DNA of 53,943 nt. Origin: an uncultured Victivallales bacterium. Its GTDB lineage: Bacteria > Verrucomicrobiota > Lentisphaeria > Oligosphaerales > JAFGRS01. The position numbers were made by a program, and so were the translations under genes. The stretch is from contig CAILUI010000223.1 in the NCBI GenBank assembly GCA_903837355.1, positions 1 to 53,943 of the forward strand, given 5' to 3'. This document shows, piece after piece, positions 25,401 to 33,818 of the stretch. Each line of letters begins with the position of its first letter. Position 1 is the stretch's first letter. The notes below the pieces were generated by a model, which was not told the origin of the DNA, did no database searches, and saw only the letters and a list, made by a program, of their open reading frames with translations.

Positions 25401-25876
25401 GCATCACCACCTCCGCGATGTGGCAGCAGTATACCGAGGGTCCCAGTCGCGGCTGCTATCCCGACTCCTGGGAGATGGCCACGAACCGGCCCAATCCCGT
25501 CGACATCAACCCGATCCTCATCCAGCTCAATGCGTTCCGTCTCCGCGGCGAGTCGTTGGAGGTACGTAGTGTGACCCTGGCCGGCAGCGGCGGCCCGGTC
25601 AGTCTCTGCGCCGGGACTGACATTGCCGAACTCCGCGGCGCTCCGGCTGACGGCCAGCTCGAGTACCGCCTCAAGGCCGCGGCGGCGACACCCGTCTACG
25701 CCTCGCTGGCGCCGGTGCCGCCGCCCGCCGCTGTCGACGGCGTCGGTCCGGCCTGTGCCGATAGCCGGGAGCTCGACTCCCGGCCCGAGGGCTGGCTCTA
25801 CCACGAGGCCACCCGCGCCCTGATCATGAAACACGGCAGCGGGCGCGTGGGCATGGCGGTAACCATCCGTTGGTGA
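22472..25876 (+). CDS. large secreted protein with CARDB-like and alpha-toroid-like domains
   Basis: This 1134-residue protein has a short signal peptide (cleavage near LASA-AFEG). Residues about 25-175 form a beta-sandwich with a jelly-roll flavour (AVQGTVLLAETLSTTTWQ, AYDWALFGRPRLL). Residues about 265-350 look like a CARDB/cell-adhesion domain (LNLRLTLRNPGAGTVPAGATV). A beta-rich middle part with VDKEFALFPGVEYLEGPE is followed by a helical region from about 720 to 1010 (NSALAAALLLDL, TLGQAAYPSLVVARAAL, DLFAAALAIRAYCAAYRL), reminiscent of the (alpha/alpha)6 toroids of uronidases and polysaccharide lyases. I cannot assign a family. The start overlaps the previous stop (ATGA). A carbohydrate-active exported enzyme is the best inference. 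Confidence 0.68.
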   Translation: MRVLLAMLLPAWLASAAFEGPAVGEPCVRVRRDLLEDFPAAQVSNAAEVSINRLARAEARVMPALAVHPRADGDAVVAFTNVRVPACADGRRALLLVHLGMSDGIPWRDPRQPNGVRFSVAVQGTVLLAETLSTTTWQARVADLTPWADSVVTLEFRTNAIDGNAAYDWALFGRPRLLEFLAPAVPAAPPADTAGLALLEFRLEQASTVTVSGGAERIEARLPAGTHLLPVLYSAWIPPELRAEPGPVTLTAPQAAPFAYAAEVTRLLPETAFASAGRPLNLRLTLRNPGAGTVPAGATVHLRASRPDGATLAAASATLPTLAPEAEGAVGWPGLAVAAPGDIAVTAETSAPIAAATVHAYPAEPILPTDRPRHARVRLHRDGVRWALAENPWCRVAVVLEAERDGYAVAEVWNGTQWERTASLFPLLRVVVVSGPEAPREDLQVRLTSARVSHDRLLLSGHAVSASGVAWPVRWTLEPAAAAPRLQVTCEVEAPPGGGQLLACVAPTVLPGDRAYGVDKEFALFPGVEYLEGPETSSSTRDLAPPLHDRRVPAPLKIACPVMAVQGRGALTALLWDPRQEWTPGQRLPAARFLCPDAASGLQYQHLSLFAPGVGEFVPENAAEASKAFPLAPGQTVRLKSWLVLDHVAHYPPDSVVRGPHRGGLITQAVRHWLEVFGTPAPALPPRPWPEQCALSREPYLGTLWQNEPPGWALTVGETPRPNSALAAALLLDLRQGVPEAQRGDLQQRLDRVLARAVAEGGLNVPVHGNSPMLQYQLGGVPEALQAQVNNARGLLSGQEDGTWVWRPGDAEHARLGIAGTHTLGQAAYPSLVVARAALYSGDADLARAARAALRQMERYEIPRGASMWECPQFQPDLFAAALAIRAYCAAYRLSPDPAYLEQARYWAWTGLGFVYTWTLDGYPTMLYNTVGVVGSTFFTHSWIGRPVVWMGLDYAYALQDLMEFDRSFDWRRLAEGITTSAMWQQYTEGPSRGCYPDSWEMATNRPNPVDINPILIQLNAFRLRGESLEVRSVTLAGSGGPVSLCAGTDIAELRGAPADGQLEYRLKAAAATPVYASLAPVPPPAAVDGVGPACADSRELDSRPEGWLYHEATRALIMKHGSGRVGMAVTIRW

Positions 25877-25919
25877 ACCCGGAGCGGTCCACGCGCGAAT
25901 CCGGGCAGGAGTCGCAGTC

Positions 25920-28900
25920 ATGGGACGGCAGCAATTCGGACGTAGGGCGGTGGCAGCGCGGGCATGGGCCATCGGCGCCGCCGTACTGGCACTCGTGCTG
26001 GAGGTCGCAAGCATGGCCGCAGCGGCAGATGCAACCGCACTGGCACCTCCGGCGGCCGAGGCGGAGCGGATGACCTCCTGCCACGCTCTGATCACCGCCC
26101 TGGTGCGCGAGTTCCCCACCGATCTGCAGGTCGAGGCCATCCACCTGGCGGAGGACATCCATCAGCATCTCTGGGGCTGGCGCAAGGACTCCCGCACGGC
26201 GGCCGAACGGCAGCAGACACTGCACGCCATCGAGCGCTTCGAGGCCGACCTGGCCGGGATCTTGCCACGGGTCGAGGTCGACTGGGGCGCCACGGCAGTT
26301 GCCCTGCCGACGACGCCGGCGCCCATCGCCGTCGCGCGCGGTCTGGCACGGCCGCTCCTGCTGGCCATACGCAACCGTACGGATGGCCCCCTTGCCATCG
26401 CCGTAAGCAACACGGCTGGAGCCTCTTCGGCAATGCCGACACAGGCGATACCGGCGGCGGCCCAGAGATGTCTACTGGTCGCACTGTGCCTGCCTGAGCC
26501 AGCGGCGGACGTCGCCATCGAACTGGTTGACGCGGCCGGCGGCAGGCGCTCCGCGCGTCTGCCAGTCGCCTTCGCCGAGCCGGCGGGGCTGCGCGGCGCC
26601 CTCGAGGAAGGCCCGCAGGGCCGCATCTGGCCGGGCCGAGTCCAGGTGCGCGGCAGCGACGGCATCTACCGGCACGCCAAAGCCTTCGCCGACAACTCCA
26701 CCCTGAGCGAGAAGCCGGTGGTCTTCCGGCCGCTGTGGCACCGACTGCCCTTCTTCTACAGCGACGGCCATTTCGAGATCACGGTGCCGCCTGGCCCGAC
26801 CACTCTGACCCTCGAGCGTGGCTGCGAGCACGAGGTCGTCACCCGCAGTCTCGACGCCCCGTCCGGAGCCGCCACCGCGGTGGTGCTGCGCTCGGCGCGC
26901 TTCCTGGACATGCAGGCCCTGGGCTGGGTCTCGGGCGACACGCATGTGCACTGGGCGAAGAACAGTTGGGACGCGAACGAGGATCTGGCCCTACTGGCCA
27001 TCGTGCAGCGCGCCGAGGACCTGCGCGTGGTCAACAACCTGACCCTGTACCAGTACCGCCCGCCGGCGGCCGGGGGGCCCTTCACCAAGCCGGATCAGTA
27101 CCCGATGGGGCCGGTACCGGGGTACTGCGACAGCGAGTACCATATCCAGATGGCGGAGGAGTATCGCAACGACACCTTTTACGGGCACATCAACCTGCTC
27201 GGCCTCACTCAGCTCATCGAACCCCTGGCCACCGGAGCCGGCAGTGGCGGCGCCGTCGGCGCGCCCGACTGGCCCCATAACCGCGCCGCCATCGAGGCCT
27301 GCCGCCAGCAAGGTGGGATCTCGGCCGAGGCACACGGCTTCGGGCCCTGCGAGAATGGCGATGCCGCGGCCAATGCGGTACTCGGCCTTACCGACCTCAT
27401 GGACCAGTTGGATACGCGCTACTACTACCTGCTGCTGAACGCCGGGGTGCGCGTGCCGCTGGGCAACGGCAGCGATCACCCGGCCCGCGTCGCCGGCTGT
27501 GCCCGCATGTACGCCAAGGTCGACGGCGCCTTCTCCTATGCCGGTTGGCTCGCCGGCATCCGTGCCGGGCGGACCTTCGTGACCTCGGGTCCGCTACTGT
27601 TTCTGACCGTCAACGGCCAGGAGATCGGCAGCCAACTGGACGTGGCGCCGGGGACGGCGCTGGTCGTGGAGGCGCGCGCCGTCTCGCGGCGGCCTCTCGG
27701 TCGTCTGCAGATCCTCGCCAATGGTCAGGTGGTGCAGGAGGTCGTGACCGCCGAGCGCGAGGCCCGTCTGCGGTTCGACCTTGCCGCCGACCAACCGCGC
27801 TGGTTCGTGGCGCGCTGCGCGCCGACGGCCGAGTTCACGGCCATCCGTACTGCTGAGGAGGAATACACCGCGCGTCCCGACATCGCGCACACCAGCGCCA
27901 CCTATGTCGACGTGGCCGGCCAGGCGGCCTTCGATCCTGGCGCTGCCCGCGAACTGGTCGGCCGCTTCCAGGCTCACGCCGAGGACATCGCCAAACGCGG
28001 CGTCTTCGCCGACGACGCGCAGCGCCGGCAGGCCGTGGCCCATGTCGAAGCGGCTACCCGCGTGCTGGAGCAGCGCCTGGCGCCGACGGGGGCCGCCGTC
28101 GCCCCTGCCAACCCGCCGCCGGCGCTCGCGGCCCGGGGCACGCTGGCGCCTATCCCGCACCGCCGCGCCCGTGCCAAGCTGGCCACGGTGCAGGTTCCCA
28201 TCGACGGCGAGGCCCTACAAGGGCGCGATCCGGCCGACGTGCTGGCACCGCACATCGAGCGCGCCGGCCGCGAGGGGGTGGATCTGGTCGTCTTTCCTGA
28301 GTTCACGCTGGGCCTGTTCGACCTCAATGGCGCCGTGCACACGAAAGTCAGCACCGCCGCGCGTCGGGCGAACGTGAACGTGGTAGTCGGCGGCTGGGAG
28401 ATGCTCGCCGGCTTCGACCCCAAGGCCGTCCCCTTCGCACCGCGGACCTACGCCAACTGCGCCCTGGTCATTGCCCGCGATGGCAGTCTCGTTGGCCACT
28501 ACCACAAGGCGCACGCCGCGGTCGGCGATGCCCCGTACTGCTGGCCGCCGCGCGCGGCTGAGGCTGGGGAGTGGACCATGAAGTGGGGCGAGGAGCTGCC
28601 GGTCTTCGACCTCGACATCGGCCGTATCGGTGTGCTCACCTGCTACGACGGCTTCTTCTTCCCCATGTTCGAGACGCTGTCGCTCAAGGGGGCCGAGATT
28701 CTGGTGTGGATCAACGGCCGGCCGGGCATCGAGGATTACATCATCAAGACGGCGAGTTTCATGACCTGTACCGCCGTGATCACCGGCAACAACGCCAAGG
28801 GCATGGGCGCCACGATCTGCGACTACCCGGCGCACATCCTGGCGCGTCAGGAGCAGCCCGGCGAGGCCTACCTGAGCGCCGACATCGACCTGGACCGCTT

Positions 28901-29030
28901 GCGCCGCGAGCGCCGCAACAACCGCATGTTCCACCAGCGCCGCCCGGACCTCTACCGGGAACTCCTGCAGGACTGGCCAGTCTGGGAGTACTACCCCGAT
29001 TTGCCCGGCTTCGAGTACCCCAAGCCCTAG
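25920..29030 (+). CDS. exported CehA/McbA metallohydrolase fused to a nitrilase-family hydrolase
   Basis: This 1036-residue protein joins two hydrolases. A signal-like helix (about 15-36) suggests export. Residues about 335-600 match the PHP-like CehA/McbA family: GDTHVHWAKNSWD with His342 and His344, AEAHGFGP near 470, and NGSDHPARVAG near 518, ending with RTFVTSGPLLFLTVNG. Residues about 755-1000 are a carbon-nitrogen hydrolase with the full catalytic triad: Glu794 in VFPEFTLG, Lys863 in HYHKAHA and Cys908 in LTCYDGFFFP. CehA/McbA members cleave esters and carbamates; nitrilase-family members cleave amides or nitriles. Both could act in sequence on one molecule, which is inference. It begins 43 bases after the preceding gene. 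Confidence 0.85.
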   Translation: MGRQQFGRRAVAARAWAIGAAVLALVLEVASMAAAADATALAPPAAEAERMTSCHALITALVREFPTDLQVEAIHLAEDIHQHLWGWRKDSRTAAERQQTLHAIERFEADLAGILPRVEVDWGATAVALPTTPAPIAVARGLARPLLLAIRNRTDGPLAIAVSNTAGASSAMPTQAIPAAAQRCLLVALCLPEPAADVAIELVDAAGGRRSARLPVAFAEPAGLRGALEEGPQGRIWPGRVQVRGSDGIYRHAKAFADNSTLSEKPVVFRPLWHRLPFFYSDGHFEITVPPGPTTLTLERGCEHEVVTRSLDAPSGAATAVVLRSARFLDMQALGWVSGDTHVHWAKNSWDANEDLALLAIVQRAEDLRVVNNLTLYQYRPPAAGGPFTKPDQYPMGPVPGYCDSEYHIQMAEEYRNDTFYGHINLLGLTQLIEPLATGAGSGGAVGAPDWPHNRAAIEACRQQGGISAEAHGFGPCENGDAAANAVLGLTDLMDQLDTRYYYLLLNAGVRVPLGNGSDHPARVAGCARMYAKVDGAFSYAGWLAGIRAGRTFVTSGPLLFLTVNGQEIGSQLDVAPGTALVVEARAVSRRPLGRLQILANGQVVQEVVTAEREARLRFDLAADQPRWFVARCAPTAEFTAIRTAEEEYTARPDIAHTSATYVDVAGQAAFDPGAARELVGRFQAHAEDIAKRGVFADDAQRRQAVAHVEAATRVLEQRLAPTGAAVAPANPPPALAARGTLAPIPHRRARAKLATVQVPIDGEALQGRDPADVLAPHIERAGREGVDLVVFPEFTLGLFDLNGAVHTKVSTAARRANVNVVVGGWEMLAGFDPKAVPFAPRTYANCALVIARDGSLVGHYHKAHAAVGDAPYCWPPRAAEAGEWTMKWGEELPVFDLDIGRIGVLTCYDGFFFPMFETLSLKGAEILVWINGRPGIEDYIIKTASFMTCTAVITGNNAKGMGATICDYPAHILARQEQPGEAYLSADIDLDRLRRERRNNRMFHQRRPDLYRELLQDWPVWEYYPDLPGFEYPKP

Positions 29031-29129
29031 CCGCCGCGGACCCGGCTGGCCCCGCGGGCTGGACGCCCCAGGCCGGCTGCGCTACTGTAGAGACCGGCGG
29101 AAGGCCAGCCAGTGGAGGGTGCCTGCAGC

Positions 29130-30668
29130 ATGGCTACGAGGTCTCGTCCGAACATCCTTCTCCTCTTCACGGACCAGCAGCGGGGCGACACCATCCACGC
29201 CCTGGGTAATCCGGTGATCCGCACCCCTGCCCTGGATCGGCTCTGCCGGTCGGGAGTCGCCTTCACCAACGCCTTCTCGCCCTCGCCGGTGTGTGTCTCC
29301 GCCCGCTGCAGCCTGATCCATGGCCAGTACCCGCTGCACACGGGCTGCTACGAGAACACGGTCATGCCCACGGACGGCCGCCAGACCTTCATGGCGGCAC
29401 TGACCGCGGCGGGCTATCGCACCCACGGCATCGGCAAGTGCCATTTCACCCCGGACCTCTACGCTCTGCGGGGCTTCGAGAGTCGCGAGACCCAGGAGGA
29501 ACTGATCGGCAATCCCGAGCGTGATGACTACCTGAAGTTCCTCCATGCGCATGGCTTCCGCCACGTCTGCGACCCCCACGGCATCCGCGGCGAGATGTAC
29601 TACATTCCGCAACCCAGCCAGTACCCGGCGCACCTGCACCCGACGCAGTGGACCGGGGACCGCGCCATCGCCTACATCCGCGAGCAGGCGGACCCTGGAC
29701 GGCCGTGGTTCCTCACCTCGAGCTTCATCCATCCGCATCCGCCCTTTGCGCCGCCCAACCCCTGGCATAAGCTCTACCGGGGGCCGCTGATGCCGCTGCC
29801 GAACGTGCCGGCGGACTACGCGGCGCTGCACACCTTCGTCAACCGTTTCCAGAACCGCTACAAGTACCGCGATCAGGGCATCGACCAGAACCTGTTGCGC
29901 TGCATGAAGGCGTACTACTACGCCTGCATCTCGTTCATCGACTTCCAGGTGGGGCGCATCCTGGAGGTGCTGTCCGAGACCGGCCAGCTCGAGAACACCC
30001 TCATCCTGTTCACGGCCGACCACGGCGAGCATCTGGGCGACTATCACTGTTTCGGCAAGCGTTCGATGCATGACTCCTGCGCCCGCATCCCCCTGTTGGC
30101 CAGCCTGCCGGGGCGCTTCCGGGCGGGGCAGGTGTGTGACCAGCCGGCCAGCCTGGTCGACATCGCGACCACGGTTTGCGCCGCGGCGGGGGTGGAGGTC
30201 ACCTCGCACGCCTTGGACGGCGTTGACCTGGCCGACCTGGCCAACGGGACGACGACACGGGAGATGGTCTTTGCCCAGCACGCCTTTGTGCCCTTCATAC
30301 CTCAGGGCGCGGCGCTGCACCAGCAGCCCGAGAGCCGCGCCGCGCTGTCGACCTACATGGGCGTCAGCCGGCGCTGGAAGTACGTCTACAGCGCGCCCGA
30401 CCACCGCGAGTTCCTTTTCGACCGCGTCACGGATCCGCTCGAGACCCGCAACCGAGCGGGCCTGCCGTTGTGCCGCCCGGCGCTCAACAGCATGCGCACG
30501 GCCCTGGTCGAGCACCTGCGCGCCGGCGGCGAGACGGGCGGCCTCGACAGCGCCGGCCAGTGGCGCGAGTTCCCGCGCCTGACGATACCTGAAGACCCTG
30601 ATGCGCTCTTGCTCATCCAGGACCACCCCTGGCCAGACACACACATCCCGGGATACAGCGAACCATGA
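29130..30668 (+). CDS. S1-family sulfatase with CVSAR motif
   Basis: This 512-residue protein is an arylsulfatase-like hydrolase (alkaline phosphatase superfamily). The N-terminal metal motif is NILLLFTDQQRGD. The modification site reads PVCVSARCSLIHGQYP, with Cys55 as the candidate formylglycine and Arg59 in place. The third position of the usual C-x-P/A-x-R is serine. The second metal site is in LFTADHGEHLGD, followed by GKRSMHDSCARIPLL. Length is typical of the family. I chose the ATG at 29130, with GGAGGG upstream; a GTG at 29112 is possible. No signal peptide is evident, which is unusual among extracellular sulfatases. It lies 99 bases after the CehA-nitrilase gene and overlaps the next by ATGA. 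It presumably desulfates a sugar. Confidence 0.92.
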   Translation: MATRSRPNILLLFTDQQRGDTIHALGNPVIRTPALDRLCRSGVAFTNAFSPSPVCVSARCSLIHGQYPLHTGCYENTVMPTDGRQTFMAALTAAGYRTHGIGKCHFTPDLYALRGFESRETQEELIGNPERDDYLKFLHAHGFRHVCDPHGIRGEMYYIPQPSQYPAHLHPTQWTGDRAIAYIREQADPGRPWFLTSSFIHPHPPFAPPNPWHKLYRGPLMPLPNVPADYAALHTFVNRFQNRYKYRDQGIDQNLLRCMKAYYYACISFIDFQVGRILEVLSETGQLENTLILFTADHGEHLGDYHCFGKRSMHDSCARIPLLASLPGRFRAGQVCDQPASLVDIATTVCAAAGVEVTSHALDGVDLADLANGTTTREMVFAQHAFVPFIPQGAALHQQPESRAALSTYMGVSRRWKYVYSAPDHREFLFDRVTDPLETRNRAGLPLCRPALNSMRTALVEHLRAGGETGGLDSAGQWREFPRLTIPEDPDALLLIQDHPWPDTHIPGYSEP

Positions 30669-33406
30669 ACTCACGCAATGCGCTCTTGGCTGTGCTCGCG
30701 GCAGGCTTGCCGGCCTGCGTCCGGATGCCCCCGCCCGCCGCCCCCGCGGGCGCCCCGACCAGCTTCCATGTCGCGCCGGACGGCCGCGACGCCAACCCGG
30801 GCACGCCGGCACAGCCCTTTGCCACTCTGGAACAGGCCCGCAATGCCATCCGCGGGCTGCGGCAGGCCGGGCCACTGCCCCAGGGCGGGGTCACGGTCTG
30901 GATCGGCGGCGGGGTCTACGAGTTGCCGCGGCCACTGGAGTTCACGGCCGAGGATTCCGGCACCGCAACCGCGCCCATCGAGTATCGTGCGCGGCCGGGC
31001 GAGGAGGTGCGCCTCGTCGCCGGGCGCGTGGTGCCAGACTGGCAGCGGGTCAGCGCTCCGGCGACCCTCGCGCGCCTTGCTCCCGGGGCGCGCGGCAAGG
31101 TCTACGAAGCGGATCTCAAGGCGCTCGGCATCACCGATCTGGAGAGCATCAACACGGCGCGGGTCTACCAGTCCGACCCCGGCCTCGAGGTCTTCTTCGC
31201 CGACCAGCCGATGACCCTGGCACGCTACCCCAACGAGGGCTACATGCACATCGCCGACGTCCTCGATGCCAAGGGCGTCGTCAAGGGCGGCCGGGCGAGC
31301 ACCCCCGAGGGCCGGTTCGTCAGTGACGACCCGCGCCCGGCCGGCTGGGCGAGCGAGAAGGGCATCTGGCTGCACGGCTTCTGGGTGTGGGACTGGGCCG
31401 ATGAGCGCATCCCCCTGGGCGGCGTCGAGGCCGCGACCAACACCCTCCAACTCGCACCCCAGGCCGGGCGCCCCTACGACCTGCTGCGGGGCCAGTGGTT
31501 CTATGCCGAGAACGTCATGCCGGAACTAGACCGTCCCGGCGAGTGGTACCTCGACCGTGAGACCGCGAAGCTCTACTTCTGGCCGCCGGCCGCGCTGACC
31601 TCGAGCCGGGTCATGGTCTCGGTGGTGCGCGATCCCCTGCGGCTGACCGAAGTCTCGCATGTCAGCTTCCGTGGCCTCCTGATCGAAGCGGGTCGTGGCA
31701 GCGCTGTCGTCGTCAAGGGCGGCAGCAACGTGCGCGTCGTCGGCTGCACGATCCGCAATATGGGGAACTGGGCGGTGAAGGTTTATGGCGGCGCGCAACA
31801 TGGTGTGGTCGGCTGCGATATCTACCAGACCGGCCAGGGCGGCATCCACCTCGAAGGCGGCGACCGCAAGACCCTGACCGCTGCCGGCCACTACGCCGAC
31901 AACAACCACATCCACCACACCTCGCGCTGGGATCCCGTCTACCAGCAGGCGATCGCGCTGCGCGGCGTCGGCCTGCGCGCTACCCACAACCTGATCGATA
32001 ACGTGCCCCACATCGCTATCGGCTTTGCCGATAACGAGATGACCATCGAGTACAACGAGATCCACAGCGCCGTCTTCCAGTCCAATGACGCCGGCGCCAT
32101 CTATACCTCGCCGCCCGACGAGACCTGGTCCATGCGCGGCCATAAGATCCGCTACAACTACCTGCATAACATCCACGGCTTCCTGGGCAAAGGCTGCCTC
32201 GGCGTCTATCTCGACGACTGCTTCTCCTCGGCCGACATCTCGAGCAATATCTTCTACGATGTGGCGACCCCTATCCTCATCGGTGGCGGTCGTGATAACC
32301 TCATGACCAACAACATCTTCCTGAACTGCGGCAAAGCCTTCAGCATCGACGCTCGCGGCCTGGGCTGGGCCAAGGGCGTCGGCGTCTTCGCCACCCAGGA
32401 ACTGCGCGACCTCAACTACCAGCAGCCACCGTGGTCGGTCAAGTACCCGGAACTGGTTGGCCTCCTCGAGGACCAGCCCTTGGCGCCTAAGGGCAACGTC
32501 ATGGCGCGAAACCTCTGCTGGGGCGGCCCCTGGGGCTGGATCGAGCCCCAGGCCGCGCCCGGAGTCAAGGTCGAGGCGAACCTCATCGACACCGACCCGC
32601 GCTTCGCCGGGAAACCGCCGCGGGACTTCGCCCTGAAGCCGGACTCGCCGGCCTGGACGCTGGGCTTCCAAGCGATCCCCTTCAAGGAAATCGGCGTCTA
32701 CCAGAGCGCCGAGCGGGCCTCCTGGCCGGTGACGTCCGTACTGCGTAAGGATGTCGTGCCGCCCGCTGCCAAACCGAAGCCCCCGCGTCAGGCCGGCCCG
32801 GCTCCGGTCTTCGACGTCCCTCGGCGGGTGGCGCCGGTGACCATCGATGGCAGGCTGAACGCCGAGGAGTGGTTTGGTCTGGACCCCGCCAAGGGGCTCA
32901 TTCTGCAGGAAGGCGTCGAGGGCGAGAAGGTCGCCCTGCCCACGCGTGCCTGGCTGGCCTGGGATGATGAGGCCCTCTACATCGCCTTCGAGAACAGTGT
33001 CGACAAGGACATCCCGATGCTGTGCGAAGACACCTGGGGCAGCAACGACGCGGTCGAAGTCTCGCTGCGCAATGCCGCCATCGGCGACAAGGCGCCGATC
33101 CTCGTCCTGCGCGGGTTCGCCAATGGCACCTTTACCTCCAGCGAGGAAGCCGGCGCCAGCCCGGAGGTCGCGCGCCAGGCCGCCCAGAAGGTGCAGTACA
33201 AGGCCGCCGTCGAGACGGCCGGACGCTGGGTGGCCGAGATGCGCCTGCCCTTTGCCTCCCTCGGCATCACCCCCAAACCGGCCCTGCGCTTCCCGCTTAA
33301 CCTCGCCGTGCGCAAGCAGGGCGAGGCCCCCTGGGTGATGTGGCGCGGTACCGGCGGCTGCACCTGGTACGTGCCCGAAGCCGGCCTCATCCGCTTCGTG
33401 CCCTGA
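30665..33406 (+). CDS. beta-helix lipoprotein with C-terminal CBM9/DOMON-like domain
   Basis: This 913-residue protein begins with a lipoprotein-like signal whose lipobox is LPAC at about residues 15-18, so it is probably membrane-anchored. Residues 35-75 (FHVAPDGRDANPGTPAQPFATLEQA) are the standard opening of right-handed parallel beta-helix proteins. The helix continues to about 620, with blocks such as GSAVVVKGGSNVRVVGCTIRNMG and NEMTIEYNEIHS. After a proline-rich linker, residues about 716-913 resemble a carbohydrate-binding CBM9/DOMON-like sandwich (VTIDGRLNAEEW, WLAWDDEALYIAFEN). Beta-helix proteins of this kind include pectate lyase-like and uronan-acting enzymes. The start overlaps the sulfatase stop by ATGA. 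It ends the seven-gene locus. Confidence 0.85.
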   Translation: MNSRNALLAVLAAGLPACVRMPPPAAPAGAPTSFHVAPDGRDANPGTPAQPFATLEQARNAIRGLRQAGPLPQGGVTVWIGGGVYELPRPLEFTAEDSGTATAPIEYRARPGEEVRLVAGRVVPDWQRVSAPATLARLAPGARGKVYEADLKALGITDLESINTARVYQSDPGLEVFFADQPMTLARYPNEGYMHIADVLDAKGVVKGGRASTPEGRFVSDDPRPAGWASEKGIWLHGFWVWDWADERIPLGGVEAATNTLQLAPQAGRPYDLLRGQWFYAENVMPELDRPGEWYLDRETAKLYFWPPAALTSSRVMVSVVRDPLRLTEVSHVSFRGLLIEAGRGSAVVVKGGSNVRVVGCTIRNMGNWAVKVYGGAQHGVVGCDIYQTGQGGIHLEGGDRKTLTAAGHYADNNHIHHTSRWDPVYQQAIALRGVGLRATHNLIDNVPHIAIGFADNEMTIEYNEIHSAVFQSNDAGAIYTSPPDETWSMRGHKIRYNYLHNIHGFLGKGCLGVYLDDCFSSADISSNIFYDVATPILIGGGRDNLMTNNIFLNCGKAFSIDARGLGWAKGVGVFATQELRDLNYQQPPWSVKYPELVGLLEDQPLAPKGNVMARNLCWGGPWGWIEPQAAPGVKVEANLIDTDPRFAGKPPRDFALKPDSPAWTLGFQAIPFKEIGVYQSAERASWPVTSVLRKDVVPPAAKPKPPRQAGPAPVFDVPRRVAPVTIDGRLNAEEWFGLDPAKGLILQEGVEGEKVALPTRAWLAWDDEALYIAFENSVDKDIPMLCEDTWGSNDAVEVSLRNAAIGDKAPILVLRGFANGTFTSSEEAGASPEVARQAAQKVQYKAAVETAGRWVAEMRLPFASLGITPKPALRFPLNLAVRKQGEAPWVMWRGTGGCTWYVPEAGLIRFVP

Positions 33407-33459
33407 AACGGGCCAGGCGCCGTCGCGCTCGCCTCGTAGCCACGGGTTCCCATGGCAGG

Positions 33460-33518
33460 TTGTCCTGTGTTGCCCTGTGTTGCCCTGGATTGAAAAGCAC
33501 TACATGGGGTGCTAATGT
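33460..33518 (+). promoter_or_regulatory. promoter with a helical-phase 10-bp triplet for the second toxin-antitoxin pair
   Basis: TTGAAA (33490-33495) and TAATGT (33513-33518) are exactly 17 bp apart, about 45 bases before the antitoxin ATG. Immediately upstream are three tandem 10-mers (33460-33489: TTGTCCTGTG, TTGCCCTGTG, TTGCCCTGGA), each one helix turn, a plausible protein-binding site. Confidence 0.65.
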
Positions 33519-33563
33519 CTTTGAGTCGGGAACCCAGGGGGCCGGCCATCTCGAGGTGCTGCT

Positions 33564-33818
33564 ATGATCGCCACGACGGTCCGCGATGCGCGCCTGCATC
33601 TGTCCAAGTACCTACGTCTGGTGGAAGGTGGCGAGGAGGTCGTCATCCACAAGCATAACCGGGCTGTCGCTCGACTGGTACCGGAGCGCCACGCGGTCGC
33701 CACTGCTTTCCCGGATCTGGCGGCGCTGCGTCATGACATTGCCGCGGCACACCCGGGGGCCTGGGCCGACAGTGATGTGGGTGCGGATATCCGCCGAGAC
33801 CGCGAGGGCCGCGGCTGA
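33564..33818 (+). CDS. Phd/YefM-like antitoxin
   Basis: This 84-residue protein is the antitoxin of a VapBC-type pair. The N-terminal half fits the Phd/YefM fold: VRDARLHLSKYLRLVEGGEEVVIHKHNRAVARLVP, where a helix-turn-strand segment is followed by the R-x-x-A-x-L pattern. The acidic, flexible C-terminal half (from about residue 45) would thread around the toxin. GAGGTG six bases upstream supports the ATG. The stop TGA overlaps the toxin ATG (TGATG). It probably represses the promoter at 33490-33518, possibly through the 10-bp triplet. Confidence 0.85.
   Translation: MIATTVRDARLHLSKYLRLVEGGEEVVIHKHNRAVARLVPERHAVATAFPDLAALRHDIAAAHPGAWADSDVGADIRRDREGRG

Noticed and set aside
23171..26158. Long antisense open frame (995 codons) opposite the secreted toroid-like gene
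   Set aside because: Its product is low-complexity Arg/Gly/Ala text with no domain, and the plus-strand frame has a signal peptide and domain structure. High GC yields long antisense frames.
29082..30875. Minus-strand frame opposite the sulfatase
   Set aside because: Shadow of a well-defined sulfatase; arginine-rich and domain-free.
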